In this document: piece after piece, positions 1-7,780 of the stretch | Layout: every line of letters begins with the position of its first letter | Numbering within the stretch: the first letter of the stretch is position 1 | DNA from: an uncultured bacterium | GTDB lineage: Bacteria > Bacillota > Clostridia > Oscillospirales > Ruminococcaceae | DNA length: 64,000 nt | Reading direction: 5' to 3' | Assembly (NCBI GenBank): GCA_905215965.1 | Contig: CAJMSD010000007.1 | Span: forward strand, 1-64,000 | Made by a program: the position numbers and the translations under genes | Notes under the pieces: generated by a model | Databases searched by the model: none | The model's input: only the letters and a program-made list of their open reading frames with translations | What the model was told of the DNA's origin: nothing

Positions 1-77
1 CCTCTTGTAATTGTAAATAATATTTTAATTGACGGAAGCACTTGTTCGGGTGATATCGTCATTCCCGACAGCGTTAC
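1..77 (+). repeat. 77-bp direct repeat, copy 1, inside the LRR gene
   Basis: Bases 1-77 are identical to 346-422, an offset of 345 bp (115 codons), so the repeat stays in frame. It starts at the window edge and may extend further upstream. Confidence 0.9.
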
Positions 78-1077
78 CAGTATTGGTGATTGGGCGTTTT
101 ACCAATGTTATGACTTGACCTCTATAACAATAGGCAACAGCGTTACAAGTATTGGTGTTGGTGCGTTTAACCAATGTCATGGCTTGACTTCTGTAATTAT
201 TCCCGAAAGCGTTACAAGTATTGGTAATGGTGCGTTTTACCGCTGTTCAGGCTTGACATCTGTAATTATTCCCGACAGTGTTACAAGTATTGGCGATAGT
301 GCGTTTGACGATACGCCATGGCTTGAATCGAAGCGAGAAGAAAATCCTCTTGTAATTGTAAATAATATTTTAATTGACGGAAGCACTTGTTCGGGTGATA
401 TCGTCATTCCCGACAGCGTTACAAGTATTGGTAATGGTGCACTCTACGGTTGTTCGGGCTTAACCTCTGTAGCTATAAGCAACAGCGTTACAAGTATTGG
501 TGCTGATGCGTTCTCCAATTGCGATGGCTTGACTTCCGTAATAATTCCAGACGGTGTTACAAGCATAGGTCGTTATGCATTCTCCTACTGCACGAGTTTG
601 ACCTCTGTAATCATACCCGACAGCGTTACAAGTATTGGTGCTGGTGCGTTCTACGATTGCAATAACTTGACATATATTACCATAGAGAACCCTGATTGTG
701 ACATATATGATACTTCCCAAACAATAAGCAACGGTTACAATATTGAAAATAGTGATTATGATTTCAACGGTACAATTTACGGCTACACCGACTCAACAGC
801 TCAAACCTATGCCGAAAAATACAGATATAATTTTAAATCTCTCGGCGCGGCTCCCGTTACAGTCTGGGGCGATGCAGACGAAAACGGAACAGCCGACATG
901 GACGACGTTGTCGCCATACTCTGCGCGGCAAGCGGACTTACAGCCTTGTCCGAACAGGGCGCGCTCAACGCCGATATCTACCAGAACGGCGACGGTATAA
1001 GCTCCAACGACGCAGTATCGCTGCAAAAGTATCTCGCCCTCACTATCAGCGAGCTTCCCGAATCTTATCTTGAATAA
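1..1077 (+). CDS. BspA-like leucine-rich repeat protein with C-terminal dockerin-type module (5' truncated)
   Basis: The frame is open from base 1, so the start lies outside the window; 358 residues are visible. Most are about 23-residue LRR_5 (BspA/TpLRR) units built on IPxSVTSIGxxAFxxCxxLTSV, typical of secreted or surface binding proteins of gut bacteria. The last 70 residues look like a type I dockerin: two calcium-loop-like segments (GDADENGTADMDD and NADIYQNGDGISSND) each followed by a helix. In ruminococci dockerins tether proteins to cohesins of a cellulosome-like scaffold, but ligand and partner are unknown here. A 77-bp stretch occurs twice in the gene. A terminator follows the stop codon. 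Family call is secure; attachment to a scaffold is inference. Confidence 0.88.
   Translation, partial: PLVIVNNILIDGSTCSGDIVIPDSVTSIGDWAFYQCYDLTSITIGNSVTSIGVGAFNQCHGLTSVIIPESVTSIGNGAFYRCSGLTSVIIPDSVTSIGDSAFDDTPWLESKREENPLVIVNNILIDGSTCSGDIVIPDSVTSIGNGALYGCSGLTSVAISNSVTSIGADAFSNCDGLTSVIIPDGVTSIGRYAFSYCTSLTSVIIPDSVTSIGAGAFYDCNNLTYITIENPDCDIYDTSQTISNGYNIENSDYDFNGTIYGYTDSTAQTYAEKYRYNFKSLGAAPVTVWGDADENGTADMDDVVAILCAASGLTALSEQGALNADIYQNGDGISSNDAVSLQKYLALTISELPESYLE
346..422 (+). repeat. 77-bp direct repeat, copy 2, inside the LRR gene
   Basis: Perfect copy of 1-77; the first difference is at base 423 (a) against 78 (c). It encodes an insert between LRR units containing VNNILIDGSTCSGDIVIPDS. Confidence 0.9.
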
Positions 1078-1093
1078 TATTGTATTGCAAACC

Positions 1094-1122
1094 AAAAGAG
1101 CCGCAAACGCGGCTCTTTTTTA
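1094..1122. terminator. Rho-independent terminator between converging genes
   Basis: Stem GAGCCGC (1098-1104) and GCGGCTC (1109-1115), loop AAAC, flanked by AAAA and TTTTTT, so it can act in both directions: for the LRR gene (plus) and for queH (minus). Confidence 0.9.
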
Positions 1123-1755
1123 TTACAATGTGTTAGTTTTTTCTGCGCTCCTTGCAGCCTTGCTGTAAACGCAGCCGCAGTAATTCTGGCGGTAAAGTCC
1201 GTACTGCCTTGAAAGCTCTATCGAACGCTTATATCCGTCATGCTTCTTAAAATCCGAAAATAAATACCTTACTCCGCACCGCTCCGAGACCTCCGCTCCG
1301 TATTCGTTTATAAAAGCGCAGTCCTTATGCGGACTTATGGTAAGCGTTGTTGTAAAATAATCGGCATTAAGCTCCGCCGCCTTTTTTCCTGCCGCTTCAA
1401 GCCGCAGTCCGATGCATTTACGGCAGCGTTCGCCGCGCTCCGGGAGATCTTCAAGCCCCTTTGCAAGCTCAAAAAACGGCTGAGGATCATATTCCTCCTC
1501 CAGCACAGTTATACCCGGCTGCATAACGGAGACAAGCCTTTTCAGCTCGCTGCTGCGGTGATCGTACTCCTCACGCGGAGCAATATTCGGATTATAAAAA
1601 TACAGCGTTATCTCGAAATGGCTGCACAGATACTCCAGAACATAGCTGCTGCACGGCGCACAGCAGGCATGAAGAAGCAGCGACGGCTTTTTTCCGTCCT
1701 TTTCAAGCTCCTCAAGAGTTCTGTCAAGCATAAGACCGTAATTTATCTTAGCCAT
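1123..1755 (-). CDS. queH: Epoxyqueuosine reductase QueH
   Basis: 210 residues. QueH (DUF208) reduces epoxyqueuosine to queuosine in tRNA, the last step of queuosine synthesis, and is the non-homologous alternative to QueG. Visible family marks: HACCAPCS near residue 29, RCRKC near 110, the conserved TTLTISPHKD segment, and YRQNYCGC near the C-terminus; the cysteines bind an iron-sulfur cluster and extra metal. It starts on ATG overlapping the ricT stop by one base, with GAGG upstream, and is the last gene of the minus-strand operon ending at the 1094 terminator. No other queuosine gene is in the window. Confidence 0.9.
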   Translation of the reverse strand: MAKINYGLMLDRTLEELEKDGKKPSLLLHACCAPCSSYVLEYLCSHFEITLYFYNPNIAPREEYDHRSSELKRLVSVMQPGITVLEEEYDPQPFFELAKGLEDLPERGERCRKCIGLRLEAAGKKAAELNADYFTTTLTISPHKDCAFINEYGAEVSERCGVRYLFSDFKKHDGYKRSIELSRQYGLYRQNYCGCVYSKAARSAEKTNTL

Positions 1756-2621
1756 TATTTATCCTCAAGACCTTTAAGAGCTTTAAGCTCCTCACGGTTC
1801 ACTCTTATTTCAGCGTCCTTGAGCAGCTTTACCTCGCTTCTGTCAAGAGTAACGGGAACTTCCGACTTGTCCGTTTTTATTCTCAGCTTGCCCGTGATAA
1901 GGTTCACGTCCTCTACCCTGCCCTTATCGCCGTCGGGAGTAACAACTATCGCGCCTGCTTTCGGAGTTATTTTCAGCAAAGCCTCATAGGCGTTCTGTTC
2001 ATTTTTAAGACAGCACATAAGTCTGCCGCAGGTGCCCGAGATCTTCGTGGGATTCAGTGAAAGTCCCTGCTCCTTCGCCATTTTTATTGAGACAGGCTGA
2101 AACTCGCCGATAAAGCCCTTGCAGCAGAATTCTCTGCCGCATATTCCCAGACCGCCGAGTATCTTTGCTTCGTCGCGCACGCCTATCTGTCTCAGCTCGA
2201 TACGGGTTCTGAACACCGAGGCAAGATCCTTGACAAGCTCGCGGAAATCCACTCTGTTTTCTGCTGTAAAGTAGAAAAGCAGCTTATTATTGTCAAATGT
2301 ACATTCAACGTCCACAAGCTTCATTTTAAGCTTGCGGAACGCTATTTTCTCTTCGCATATTCTGAACGCTTCTTTTTCGCGCTGTTTATTTTTTTCAACG
2401 ATCTTCAGATCGTTTGCGTCCGCGATCCTGATGATCGGCTTCAAAGGCGAATTGATCTCGCTGTCGTCTATGCTTCTGTTGGCGATGACGACTTCTCCGC
2501 ATTCCACGCCTCTTACGGTCTCAACGATCGCTCTGTCTCCGACCTGAGCCTTTATATTTCCCGGTGAAAAATAGTAAACCTTTCCGACGCTTTTAAAGCG
2601 TACTCCGACTATTTCTTTCAT
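1755..2621 (-). CDS. ricT: PSP1-domain protein RicT (YaaT)
   Basis: 288 residues, usual length for the family. RicT/YaaT carries the PSP1 domain; in Bacillus subtilis it forms the Y-complex with RicA and RicF, which holds iron-sulfur clusters and supports RNase Y-dependent mRNA maturation, competence and sporulation. Marks: GVRFKSVGKVYYFSPG at the N-terminus, the central RIELRQIGVRDEAK block, and cysteine motifs GICGREFCCKGF and GTCGRLMCCL expected to bind the cluster. Start chosen at ATG with GGAGT upstream. It follows holB, as in Bacillus (holB-yaaT), and is translationally coupled to queH. ricA and ricF are not in this window. Confidence 0.9.
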   Translation of the reverse strand: MKEIVGVRFKSVGKVYYFSPGNIKAQVGDRAIVETVRGVECGEVVIANRSIDDSEINSPLKPIIRIADANDLKIVEKNKQREKEAFRICEEKIAFRKLKMKLVDVECTFDNNKLLFYFTAENRVDFRELVKDLASVFRTRIELRQIGVRDEAKILGGLGICGREFCCKGFIGEFQPVSIKMAKEQGLSLNPTKISGTCGRLMCCLKNEQNAYEALLKITPKAGAIVVTPDGDKGRVEDVNLITGKLRIKTDKSEVPVTLDRSEVKLLKDAEIRVNREELKALKGLEDK

Positions 2622-2652
2622 TACAACTCCAGTTCCTGCGGCGATGCCGCAT

Positions 2653-3636
2653 TTAATCTATAATATCCATGATTTCGGCACAAAACGCTGAAAGCGCAAG
2701 AGGAATATTCACGTTTGTCTCTACAGCTTTCCACTCTTTTTCAATACAGCGATGAAGCCTTGCCGCCTGATACACGGTAATTGCCGAAGAAAGGCGTACA
2801 GCTCCCTCGCGCCAACAGCCTATGAGCGGAGCGCTGCTGTCCCTGCCGAGCACCGCGGCGTCCCTGACGAGCTTATCCATAAGAGAGAGCGCGCTTCGAA
2901 CGTCATTACGCTGAGTTCCCAAGGCAAAAAGTATTGTATTGAGCGCATATTCATCTTTATTTATTATACTATCGGCAGCCTGTTTTGTCAAATCCACACT
3001 TTTTCGCAGCTGTTCGTTTTCAATATATTCGATGCACATACCGATATTTCCGTGAAAGCAGCCGACCGCCGCAGAAATATCGCTCTCTCCGAAGCCGTTT
3101 TCGCGCAGAGACTGCGCTGCTTCCTCCTCGGTGCATATGTTCATGCCGAAGCAGACGCATCTTGAAATAACGGTAGGCAGAAAATCCGACTTTGATTCGC
3201 TCGTAAAAATAAAATATGCGTACTCGGGCGGTTCTTCGATAATTTTCAGCAAGGTATTCTGCGTGCGGACGTCCATTGAATGACAGTCGCGGAATATATA
3301 GATCTTCCGTCCGCTGCTGTTGTTCGGCTTGATAAAGGCGTCGGCGCAGATCTCCCTTGCGGCGGCTACCGAATAACCTCCGAGTTTTCCGCTTGTTTCA
3401 ACATAAACTACGTCGGGATGAATGCCGTGCTCCGTATTTTTGCAGGCGTTGCAGAAGCCGCAGGGCTTATCCGCTCCGCTGCTTTCACACAGAAGCAGTC
3501 TTGTATAATAATCAGCCATGAGCTTTTTGCCGCTGCCTTTTTCGCCGTAAAACATAACGGTATGAGCCGCTCTGTTCTGTTCGACCATATTGCGGAGAGT
3601 AGCTGTAAGGCTTTCGTTTCCGTAAATCTTTTTCAT
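2653..3636 (-). CDS. holB: DNA polymerase III delta' subunit
   Basis: 327 residues. Delta' is part of the clamp loader that opens the beta clamp at primer ends. Visible: Walker A-like GEKGSGKK (residues about 31-38), four zinc-binding cysteines in CESSGADKPCGFCNAC, the sensor region LLKIIEEPPEYAYFIFTSES, and the SRC motif (TVISRCV) that supplies the arginine finger. The C-terminal part is the helical collar domain. It sits between the YaaO-like gene and ricT; the Bacillus order yaaO-tmk-yaaQ-yaaR-holB-yaaT is recognisable, but tmk, yaaQ and yaaR are absent. The 50 bases upstream hold a small GCCGGA/TCCGGC hairpin (3653-3668) without a T run. Confidence 0.92.
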   Translation of the reverse strand: MKKIYGNESLTATLRNMVEQNRAAHTVMFYGEKGSGKKLMADYYTRLLLCESSGADKPCGFCNACKNTEHGIHPDVVYVETSGKLGGYSVAAAREICADAFIKPNNSSGRKIYIFRDCHSMDVRTQNTLLKIIEEPPEYAYFIFTSESKSDFLPTVISRCVCFGMNICTEEEAAQSLRENGFGESDISAAVGCFHGNIGMCIEYIENEQLRKSVDLTKQAADSIINKDEYALNTILFALGTQRNDVRSALSLMDKLVRDAAVLGRDSSAPLIGCWREGAVRLSSAITVYQAARLHRCIEKEWKAVETNVNIPLALSAFCAEIMDIID

Positions 3637-3688
3637 ATCTCACCAATTTCACGCCGGACAGCTCCGGCAGTTATTTCCGATAACATTA

Positions 3689-5020
3689 TTATTTTACCAC
3701 ATTTACCGTTGAAATTCCATACCTTTTAAATATATTTATGCAGCATTTGTCAATAATTTCTCCGCTTGCCGCTATCGGTATCGCAGGCGGACACGGAACC
3801 TTTACCGCAGAGCATATCCTGCCCTCCGCTTCTTCAACGGGAATTTCCTCCGATCCCGAAAATACGGCTTGGCGGATAGTCATTGCCTTTTTGGGAAGCT
3901 CCATATAAAAATCATTCTCATCGGAATTTGTGCGCTCACAGTGATCATGAGCGTATTTCAAAGCAGATTCAATGCGAGAGTAATCATCCCTGCGGCTCAT
4001 TGGAGACATCAGCAGAACGACTGCAGAGCTGTCCGCATATTCGCATTCCACGCCCTTTTCCCTTAGAAGCCGTGATATTTCCGTACCGCTGAAGCCGCTG
4101 AGAGAAGCCTTTATCGTAACGTGGAACGGATCTCCCTCGGCGAAGCTCAGCCTTTCGGAAAAAATTTTCCTCAGTCTGTCGAGCAGTGCAAGATTCCTCC
4201 GTATATCCGAACGAATACTTCTGCTGATATATTCGGTACATATATCGAGGGATGCCATTATCAGGTAGGACGGACTCGTAGACGCAAACAAGCTCATCGC
4301 CTGTTTAAGCCGCGGAGCAAGCTTTTCGTCGGAGGTGTGGAGCATTGCCGCTCCCGTAAGCGCAGGAAGCATTTTATGAGCCGAATCGCAGCACAAGTCT
4401 GCTCCGAGCGCTATGGGGTGGATATTTTCCGAGAAAAAGGCCAAATGCGCGCCGTGAGCGTTGTCCGTAAGCAGCCTTGCGCCGTGTCGGTGGCATATCT
4501 TGGCGAGCGCCTTGATATCGGCAGTTTTTCCCGTATAATCAGGTGAGGTCACATAAAGACATGACGGCTCTGCGCATTCCGAAAGCAGATCTTCCACCTC
4601 GCAAAGATCGATTTCTCCCGAAAGTATCCCTCCGTCATAGTGCGGAAGTATCCAATGCACATCAACATCAAGCAGAGCCGCCGCATTGAGAAACGAACGA
4701 TGTACGTTTCTTACGGCGAACACCTTTCTTCCCTCGCTTTTCATAAGCGCAAGCATCGCCTGAATGCACAAAGTCGAGCCTGATGCCGAATAAGCCGTTG
4801 CCGCAGTCCCGTAAAGCCGCGACATTTCCTTTTCGCTTTCGGCAATGATCCCCTCCGCGTTGAAAAGGCTGTCCGCACCGCTTATTTCGGTTATATCCAA
4901 GCTGTAAAGCTCTTCGGGAACTCCGTAAATCGGAGCTTTTCCCTTATGTCCGGGCATATGTGCGCGAACCGTCTTGTCCGCAGCGTATTTTTTCATAAAT
5001 CCGTAAAGCGGCGTACTCAT
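3689..5020 (-). CDS. Orn/Lys/Arg decarboxylase family PLP enzyme (YaaO/SpeA-like)
   Basis: 443 residues. Fold-type I PLP enzyme of the short Gram-positive Orn/Lys/Arg decarboxylase group. Visible: the N-terminal signature RAHMPGHKG, SASGSTLCIQAML for cofactor phosphate contacts, LLTDNAHGAHL with the PLP-ring Asp/His, and DSAHKMLPALTGAA with the Schiff-base lysine. A C-terminal domain follows. Substrate cannot be set from sequence; arginine, lysine or an N-terminal-processed polyamine precursor are all possible. ATG start has GAGGAGG seven bases upstream. Neighbours match the yaaO-holB-yaaT group of Firmicutes, which is positional conservation and does not show a shared pathway. Confidence 0.82.
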   Translation of the reverse strand: MSTPLYGFMKKYAADKTVRAHMPGHKGKAPIYGVPEELYSLDITEISGADSLFNAEGIIAESEKEMSRLYGTAATAYSASGSTLCIQAMLALMKSEGRKVFAVRNVHRSFLNAAALLDVDVHWILPHYDGGILSGEIDLCEVEDLLSECAEPSCLYVTSPDYTGKTADIKALAKICHRHGARLLTDNAHGAHLAFFSENIHPIALGADLCCDSAHKMLPALTGAAMLHTSDEKLAPRLKQAMSLFASTSPSYLIMASLDICTEYISRSIRSDIRRNLALLDRLRKIFSERLSFAEGDPFHVTIKASLSGFSGTEISRLLREKGVECEYADSSAVVLLMSPMSRRDDYSRIESALKYAHDHCERTNSDENDFYMELPKKAMTIRQAVFSGSEEIPVEEAEGRICSAVKVPCPPAIPIAASGEIIDKCCINIFKRYGISTVNVVK

Positions 5021-5030
5021 ATTGACCTCC

Positions 5031-5333
5031 TCAGAAATAATATTTCATGTATTTGAATATGCGCATTCTCGCGCGTTTCATCAGCGCCGAAACAGCCTGC
5101 GGAGATATTCCCTGCCGCTGCGCTATCTCAACGATGTTGACTCCCTTAAAATAGTATAACATAATTATCTCGCTTTGTCTTGAAGTAAGCTCATTTTTTA
5201 TTACATTTAACAGAACTTTTTTCAGGCGCATTTTTCTTCCGTCGTCATCGTCGGAGGGCTCAGACAAAATTTCACGTATTCCCGAGTCGGCTTCTCCGTT
5301 GAAGTCGTCGGAATAGGTTATTCTTCTTGACAT
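5031..5333 (-). CDS. Sigma-70 region-4-like DNA-binding protein
   Basis: 100 residues. Residues about 45-95 (LTSRQSEIIMLYYF, then VNIVEIAQRQGISPQAVSALMKRAR) form a sigma region 4 or LuxR-like helix-turn-helix; there is no region 2, so this is not a complete sigma factor. The N-terminal 40 residues are acidic. The ATG overlaps the stop of the upstream coiled-coil gene (TAATG), so the two are translationally coupled, and the decarboxylase-like gene begins 11 bases downstream. Possible roles are an autoregulator of this operon or part of a split sigma factor; neither is shown by the sequence. Confidence 0.75.
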   Translation of the reverse strand: MSRRITYSDDFNGEADSGIREILSEPSDDDDGRKMRLKKVLLNVIKNELTSRQSEIIMLYYFKGVNIVEIAQRQGISPQAVSALMKRARMRIFKYMKYYF

Positions 5334-5551
5334 TATTGTTTCCTCCCCAGATAGATCTGCAAATGATCGATGATCTCGGACGTCTGACGATACTCGGTAC
5401 GGAGCAGTTCTATGCGCTTTTCAAGATCATTCGTTTCTGTTTCCTCCTCGCTTCCGTTTCTTCTCATTTCCTTTAAAATGCCTGAAAGCTCGCAGATACG
5501 TTCTCTGACAAGCTCCACGCTGCTTTTGTATTGTTTTATAAGTTCCTTCAT
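5333..5551 (-). CDS. Small coiled-coil protein, first gene of operon
   Basis: 72 residues, nearly all helical, with heptad-like leucines (ERICELSGILKEMRR and LEKRIELLRTEYRQ). I do not recognise a family. It precedes and overlaps the region-4 HTH protein by one base and has a good GGAGG. It is the first gene after a consensus promoter and a leader hairpin. Co-translation suggests that it binds the HTH protein, possibly as partner or anti-factor; that is inference. Confidence 0.65.
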   Translation of the reverse strand: MKELIKQYKSSVELVRERICELSGILKEMRRNGSEEETETNDLEKRIELLRTEYRQTSEIIDHLQIYLGRKQ

Positions 5552-5561
5552 TGATATCCTC

Positions 5562-5600
5562 CGTTTCTTAGGGAGAAATACCTAAGGCAGCTACGAAACG
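5562..5600 (-). promoter_or_regulatory. Bulged hairpin in the leader before the coiled-coil/HTH operon
   Basis: CGTTTC (5562-5567) pairs with GAAACG (5595-5600), and CTTAGG (5567-5572) with CCTAAG (5581-5586), leaving an 8-base loop and a one-sided 8-base bulge. In the minus-strand transcript it ends directly before the GGAGG of the first gene. It may control translation; function unknown. Confidence 0.45.
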
Positions 5601-5624
5601 TTTGTTCCAATTCCTTGTGAGTAT

Positions 5625-5653
5625 ATTATAGAACAAACATTCTGATTTGTCAA
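5625..5653 (-). promoter_or_regulatory. Consensus sigma-A promoter for the 5.5 to 1.1 kb operon
   Basis: Minus strand TTGACA (complement of 5648-5653), 17-base spacer, TATAAT (complement of 5625-5630). It would drive the coiled-coil gene through queH. Confidence 0.85.
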
Positions 5654-5721
5654 TAGCAAAAATATATATTTTATTTTTAACTTAAAGTAATGCGGCTCTT
5701 GAAAAATTTTCCCCGCAGCTC

Positions 5722-5750
5722 TCGACAAATAAATTAAAATGGTGTATAAT
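5722..5750 (+). promoter_or_regulatory. Sigma-A promoter of metG
   Basis: TCGACA (5722-5727), 17-base spacer, TATAAT (5745-5750); leader of about 40 bases to the ATG. No T-box lies between it and metG. Confidence 0.8.
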
Positions 5751-5796
5751 AATATATAATGGATTTTTATTACTTTACAGAACGGAGCGATATTCT

Positions 5797-7743
5797 ATGT
5801 CAAAAAAACCTTTTTATATAACAACCGCTATAGCTTATGCGTCGAAAAAGCCTCATATCGGTAATACCTATGAAGTAGTTTTCACCGACGCAGTCGCCAG
5901 ATTCAAAAGAATGCAGGGATATGACGTTTTCTTCCTCACCGGTACGGACGAGCACGGTCTTAAAATTGAGGAGCTTGCAAAGGCTGAGGGGATCTCTCCG
6001 AAAGAACACGTCGATAAGGTGGCTGCCGAAATAAAGGATATTTGCAGGATCATGAATATCTCCTACGACGGATTTATCAGAACTACCGACGAACAGCACG
6101 AAAAGGTAGTCCAGAAGATATTCAAGAAGCTTTATGACAACGGCGATATCTACAAAAGCTCATACGAGGGACTTTACTGCACTCCTTGCGAAAGCTTCTG
6201 GACGGAATCGCAGCTTGTAGACGGAAAATGTCCCGACTGCGGAAGAGAAGTAAAGCCTGCCAACGAGGAAGCCTACTTCCTGAAGCTTTCAAAATATCAG
6301 AAATGGCTTGAGGATTACATCGAAGAGCACCCGGATTTCATCGTTCCCGAAAGCCGCAAAAAGGAAATGCTCAACAACTTCATAAAGCCCGGACTTCAGG
6401 ATCTGTGCGTTTCAAGAACGACCTTTACATGGAGCATTCCCGTTACCTTTGACCCAAAGCACGTTATCTATGTCTGGATCGACGCTCTTTCAAACTATAT
6501 CACGGCTCTCGGATATGATCCCGACGGCTCGGGCGAGCTGTTTGAAAAATACTGGCCCTGCGACTGTCACGTTATCGGCAAGGATATCATGCGCTTCCAC
6601 TCGATCTACTGGCCTATAATGCTTCACGCTCTCGGACTTGAGATACCTAAAAAGCTTTTCGGTCATAACTGGATACTGTTCGGAGAGGACAAAATGAGCA
6701 AGTCAAAGGGCAACGTTATCTATGCAAACGACGTTGTAGACGCTTTCGGAGTTGACGGCGCAAGATATTATCTGCTCAGCGAAATGCCTGTAAGCTCGGA
6801 CGGCTCTATCACCTATGAATCCCTTATAGAAAGATACAATTCCGACCTTGCAAATACTCTCGGAAACCTTGTAAACAGAAGCGTTGCAATGTCCAAGAAA
6901 TATTTCGGCGGAGAAATAAAAGCTCCCGTATGCGCAGAAGAGATCGACAGCGAGCTTATTGACAAGGCAGTTGAAACTCCGAAGCTTGTTGCAAAATATA
7001 TAGATGAATACCGCATGGCTGACGCTATGGAAGCGATAATGAGCCTTGCGCGCCGCGCCAACAAATATATCGACGAGACTGCTCCCTGGGTTCTGGCTAA
7101 GGACGAAGCAAAGTCCGAACGTCTCGGTACGGTTCTTTATAATCTTCTCGAAACAATACGCTTCCTCGGAGTTATTCTTGCTCCGTTCATGCCCGAGACC
7201 TCAGAAAAGATACTCGACGAAATAGGTTCGGACGCACGCGATTTTGCAAGTCTTGAAAGCTTCGGCGGTCTTAGGGCAGGAGGAAATGTCGGCGAGCCTG
7301 TACCGCTCTTTGCAAGAATCGACGCAGAAAAATTCATAGCGGAAGCCAATGCGAAAATGGCTGCTCAGGCGGAAGCTGCAAAGGCTGACGAAGCCGAAAA
7401 CGAGGAAATTATTCTTGCTCCCGAGATAGCTATCGACGATTTCGCAAAGGTCGAGCTGAGAGCGGCAAAGGTAATTTCCTGCGAAAAGGTCAAAAAATCG
7501 AAGAAGCTCCTCTGTTTGCAGCTTGACGACGGCATGGGCGGACGTCAGGTCGTTTCCGGAATCGCCGAATACTACAAGCCGGAAGAGCTTGTGGGCAAGA
7601 CCATTCAGCTTGTCGCAAATCTGAAACCGTGCAAGCTTTGCGGAGTTGAAAGCTTCGGAATGATATGCGCTGCCGATACAAAGGACGGCGTTAAGGTTGT
7701 TTTCCTTGACGACAGTATCCCTGCCGGTTCGAAAATAAGATAA
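5797..7743 (+). CDS. metG: Methionyl-tRNA synthetase with C-terminal tRNA-binding domain
   Basis: 648 residues. Charges tRNA-Met and initiator tRNA. Class I catalytic core with the HIGH motif (PHIGNTYE, residues about 19-26), a zinc knuckle made of CTPC and CPDC, and KMSKS (about 299-303). A DALR-type anticodon-binding domain follows, then an alanine/glutamate-rich linker and an EMAPII/Trbp111-like OB fold from about residue 548 (DDFAKVELRAAKVISCEKV), which dimerises and binds tRNA elbows in bacterial MetG. GGAG lies before the ATG. It is a single-gene unit closed by a strong terminator. Confidence 0.95.
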   Translation: MSKKPFYITTAIAYASKKPHIGNTYEVVFTDAVARFKRMQGYDVFFLTGTDEHGLKIEELAKAEGISPKEHVDKVAAEIKDICRIMNISYDGFIRTTDEQHEKVVQKIFKKLYDNGDIYKSSYEGLYCTPCESFWTESQLVDGKCPDCGREVKPANEEAYFLKLSKYQKWLEDYIEEHPDFIVPESRKKEMLNNFIKPGLQDLCVSRTTFTWSIPVTFDPKHVIYVWIDALSNYITALGYDPDGSGELFEKYWPCDCHVIGKDIMRFHSIYWPIMLHALGLEIPKKLFGHNWILFGEDKMSKSKGNVIYANDVVDAFGVDGARYYLLSEMPVSSDGSITYESLIERYNSDLANTLGNLVNRSVAMSKKYFGGEIKAPVCAEEIDSELIDKAVETPKLVAKYIDEYRMADAMEAIMSLARRANKYIDETAPWVLAKDEAKSERLGTVLYNLLETIRFLGVILAPFMPETSEKILDEIGSDARDFASLESFGGLRAGGNVGEPVPLFARIDAEKFIAEANAKMAAQAEAAKADEAENEEIILAPEIAIDDFAKVELRAAKVISCEKVKKSKKLLCLQLDDGMGGRQVVSGIAEYYKPEELVGKTIQLVANLKPCKLCGVESFGMICAADTKDGVKVVFLDDSIPAGSKIR

Positions 7744-7748
7744 ATTAA

Positions 7749-7780
7749 GGGAGTCGGTTTTCCGACTCCCTGATTTTTTT
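7749..7780 (+). terminator. Rho-independent terminator of metG
   Basis: Nine-base-pair stem GGGAGTCGG (7749-7757) with CCGACTCCC (7762-7770), TTTT loop, then TGATTTTTTT. The T run overlaps the last codons of the converging htpG. Confidence 0.92.

Noticed and set aside
2637..2651. TGCGGC/GCCGCA hairpin between holB and ricT
   Set aside because: Three-base loop, no T run; insufficient to call an attenuator.
3653..3668. GCCGGA/TCCGGC hairpin between the decarboxylase-like gene and holB
   Set aside because: No T run on either side; in an operon; only a possible mRNA hairpin.
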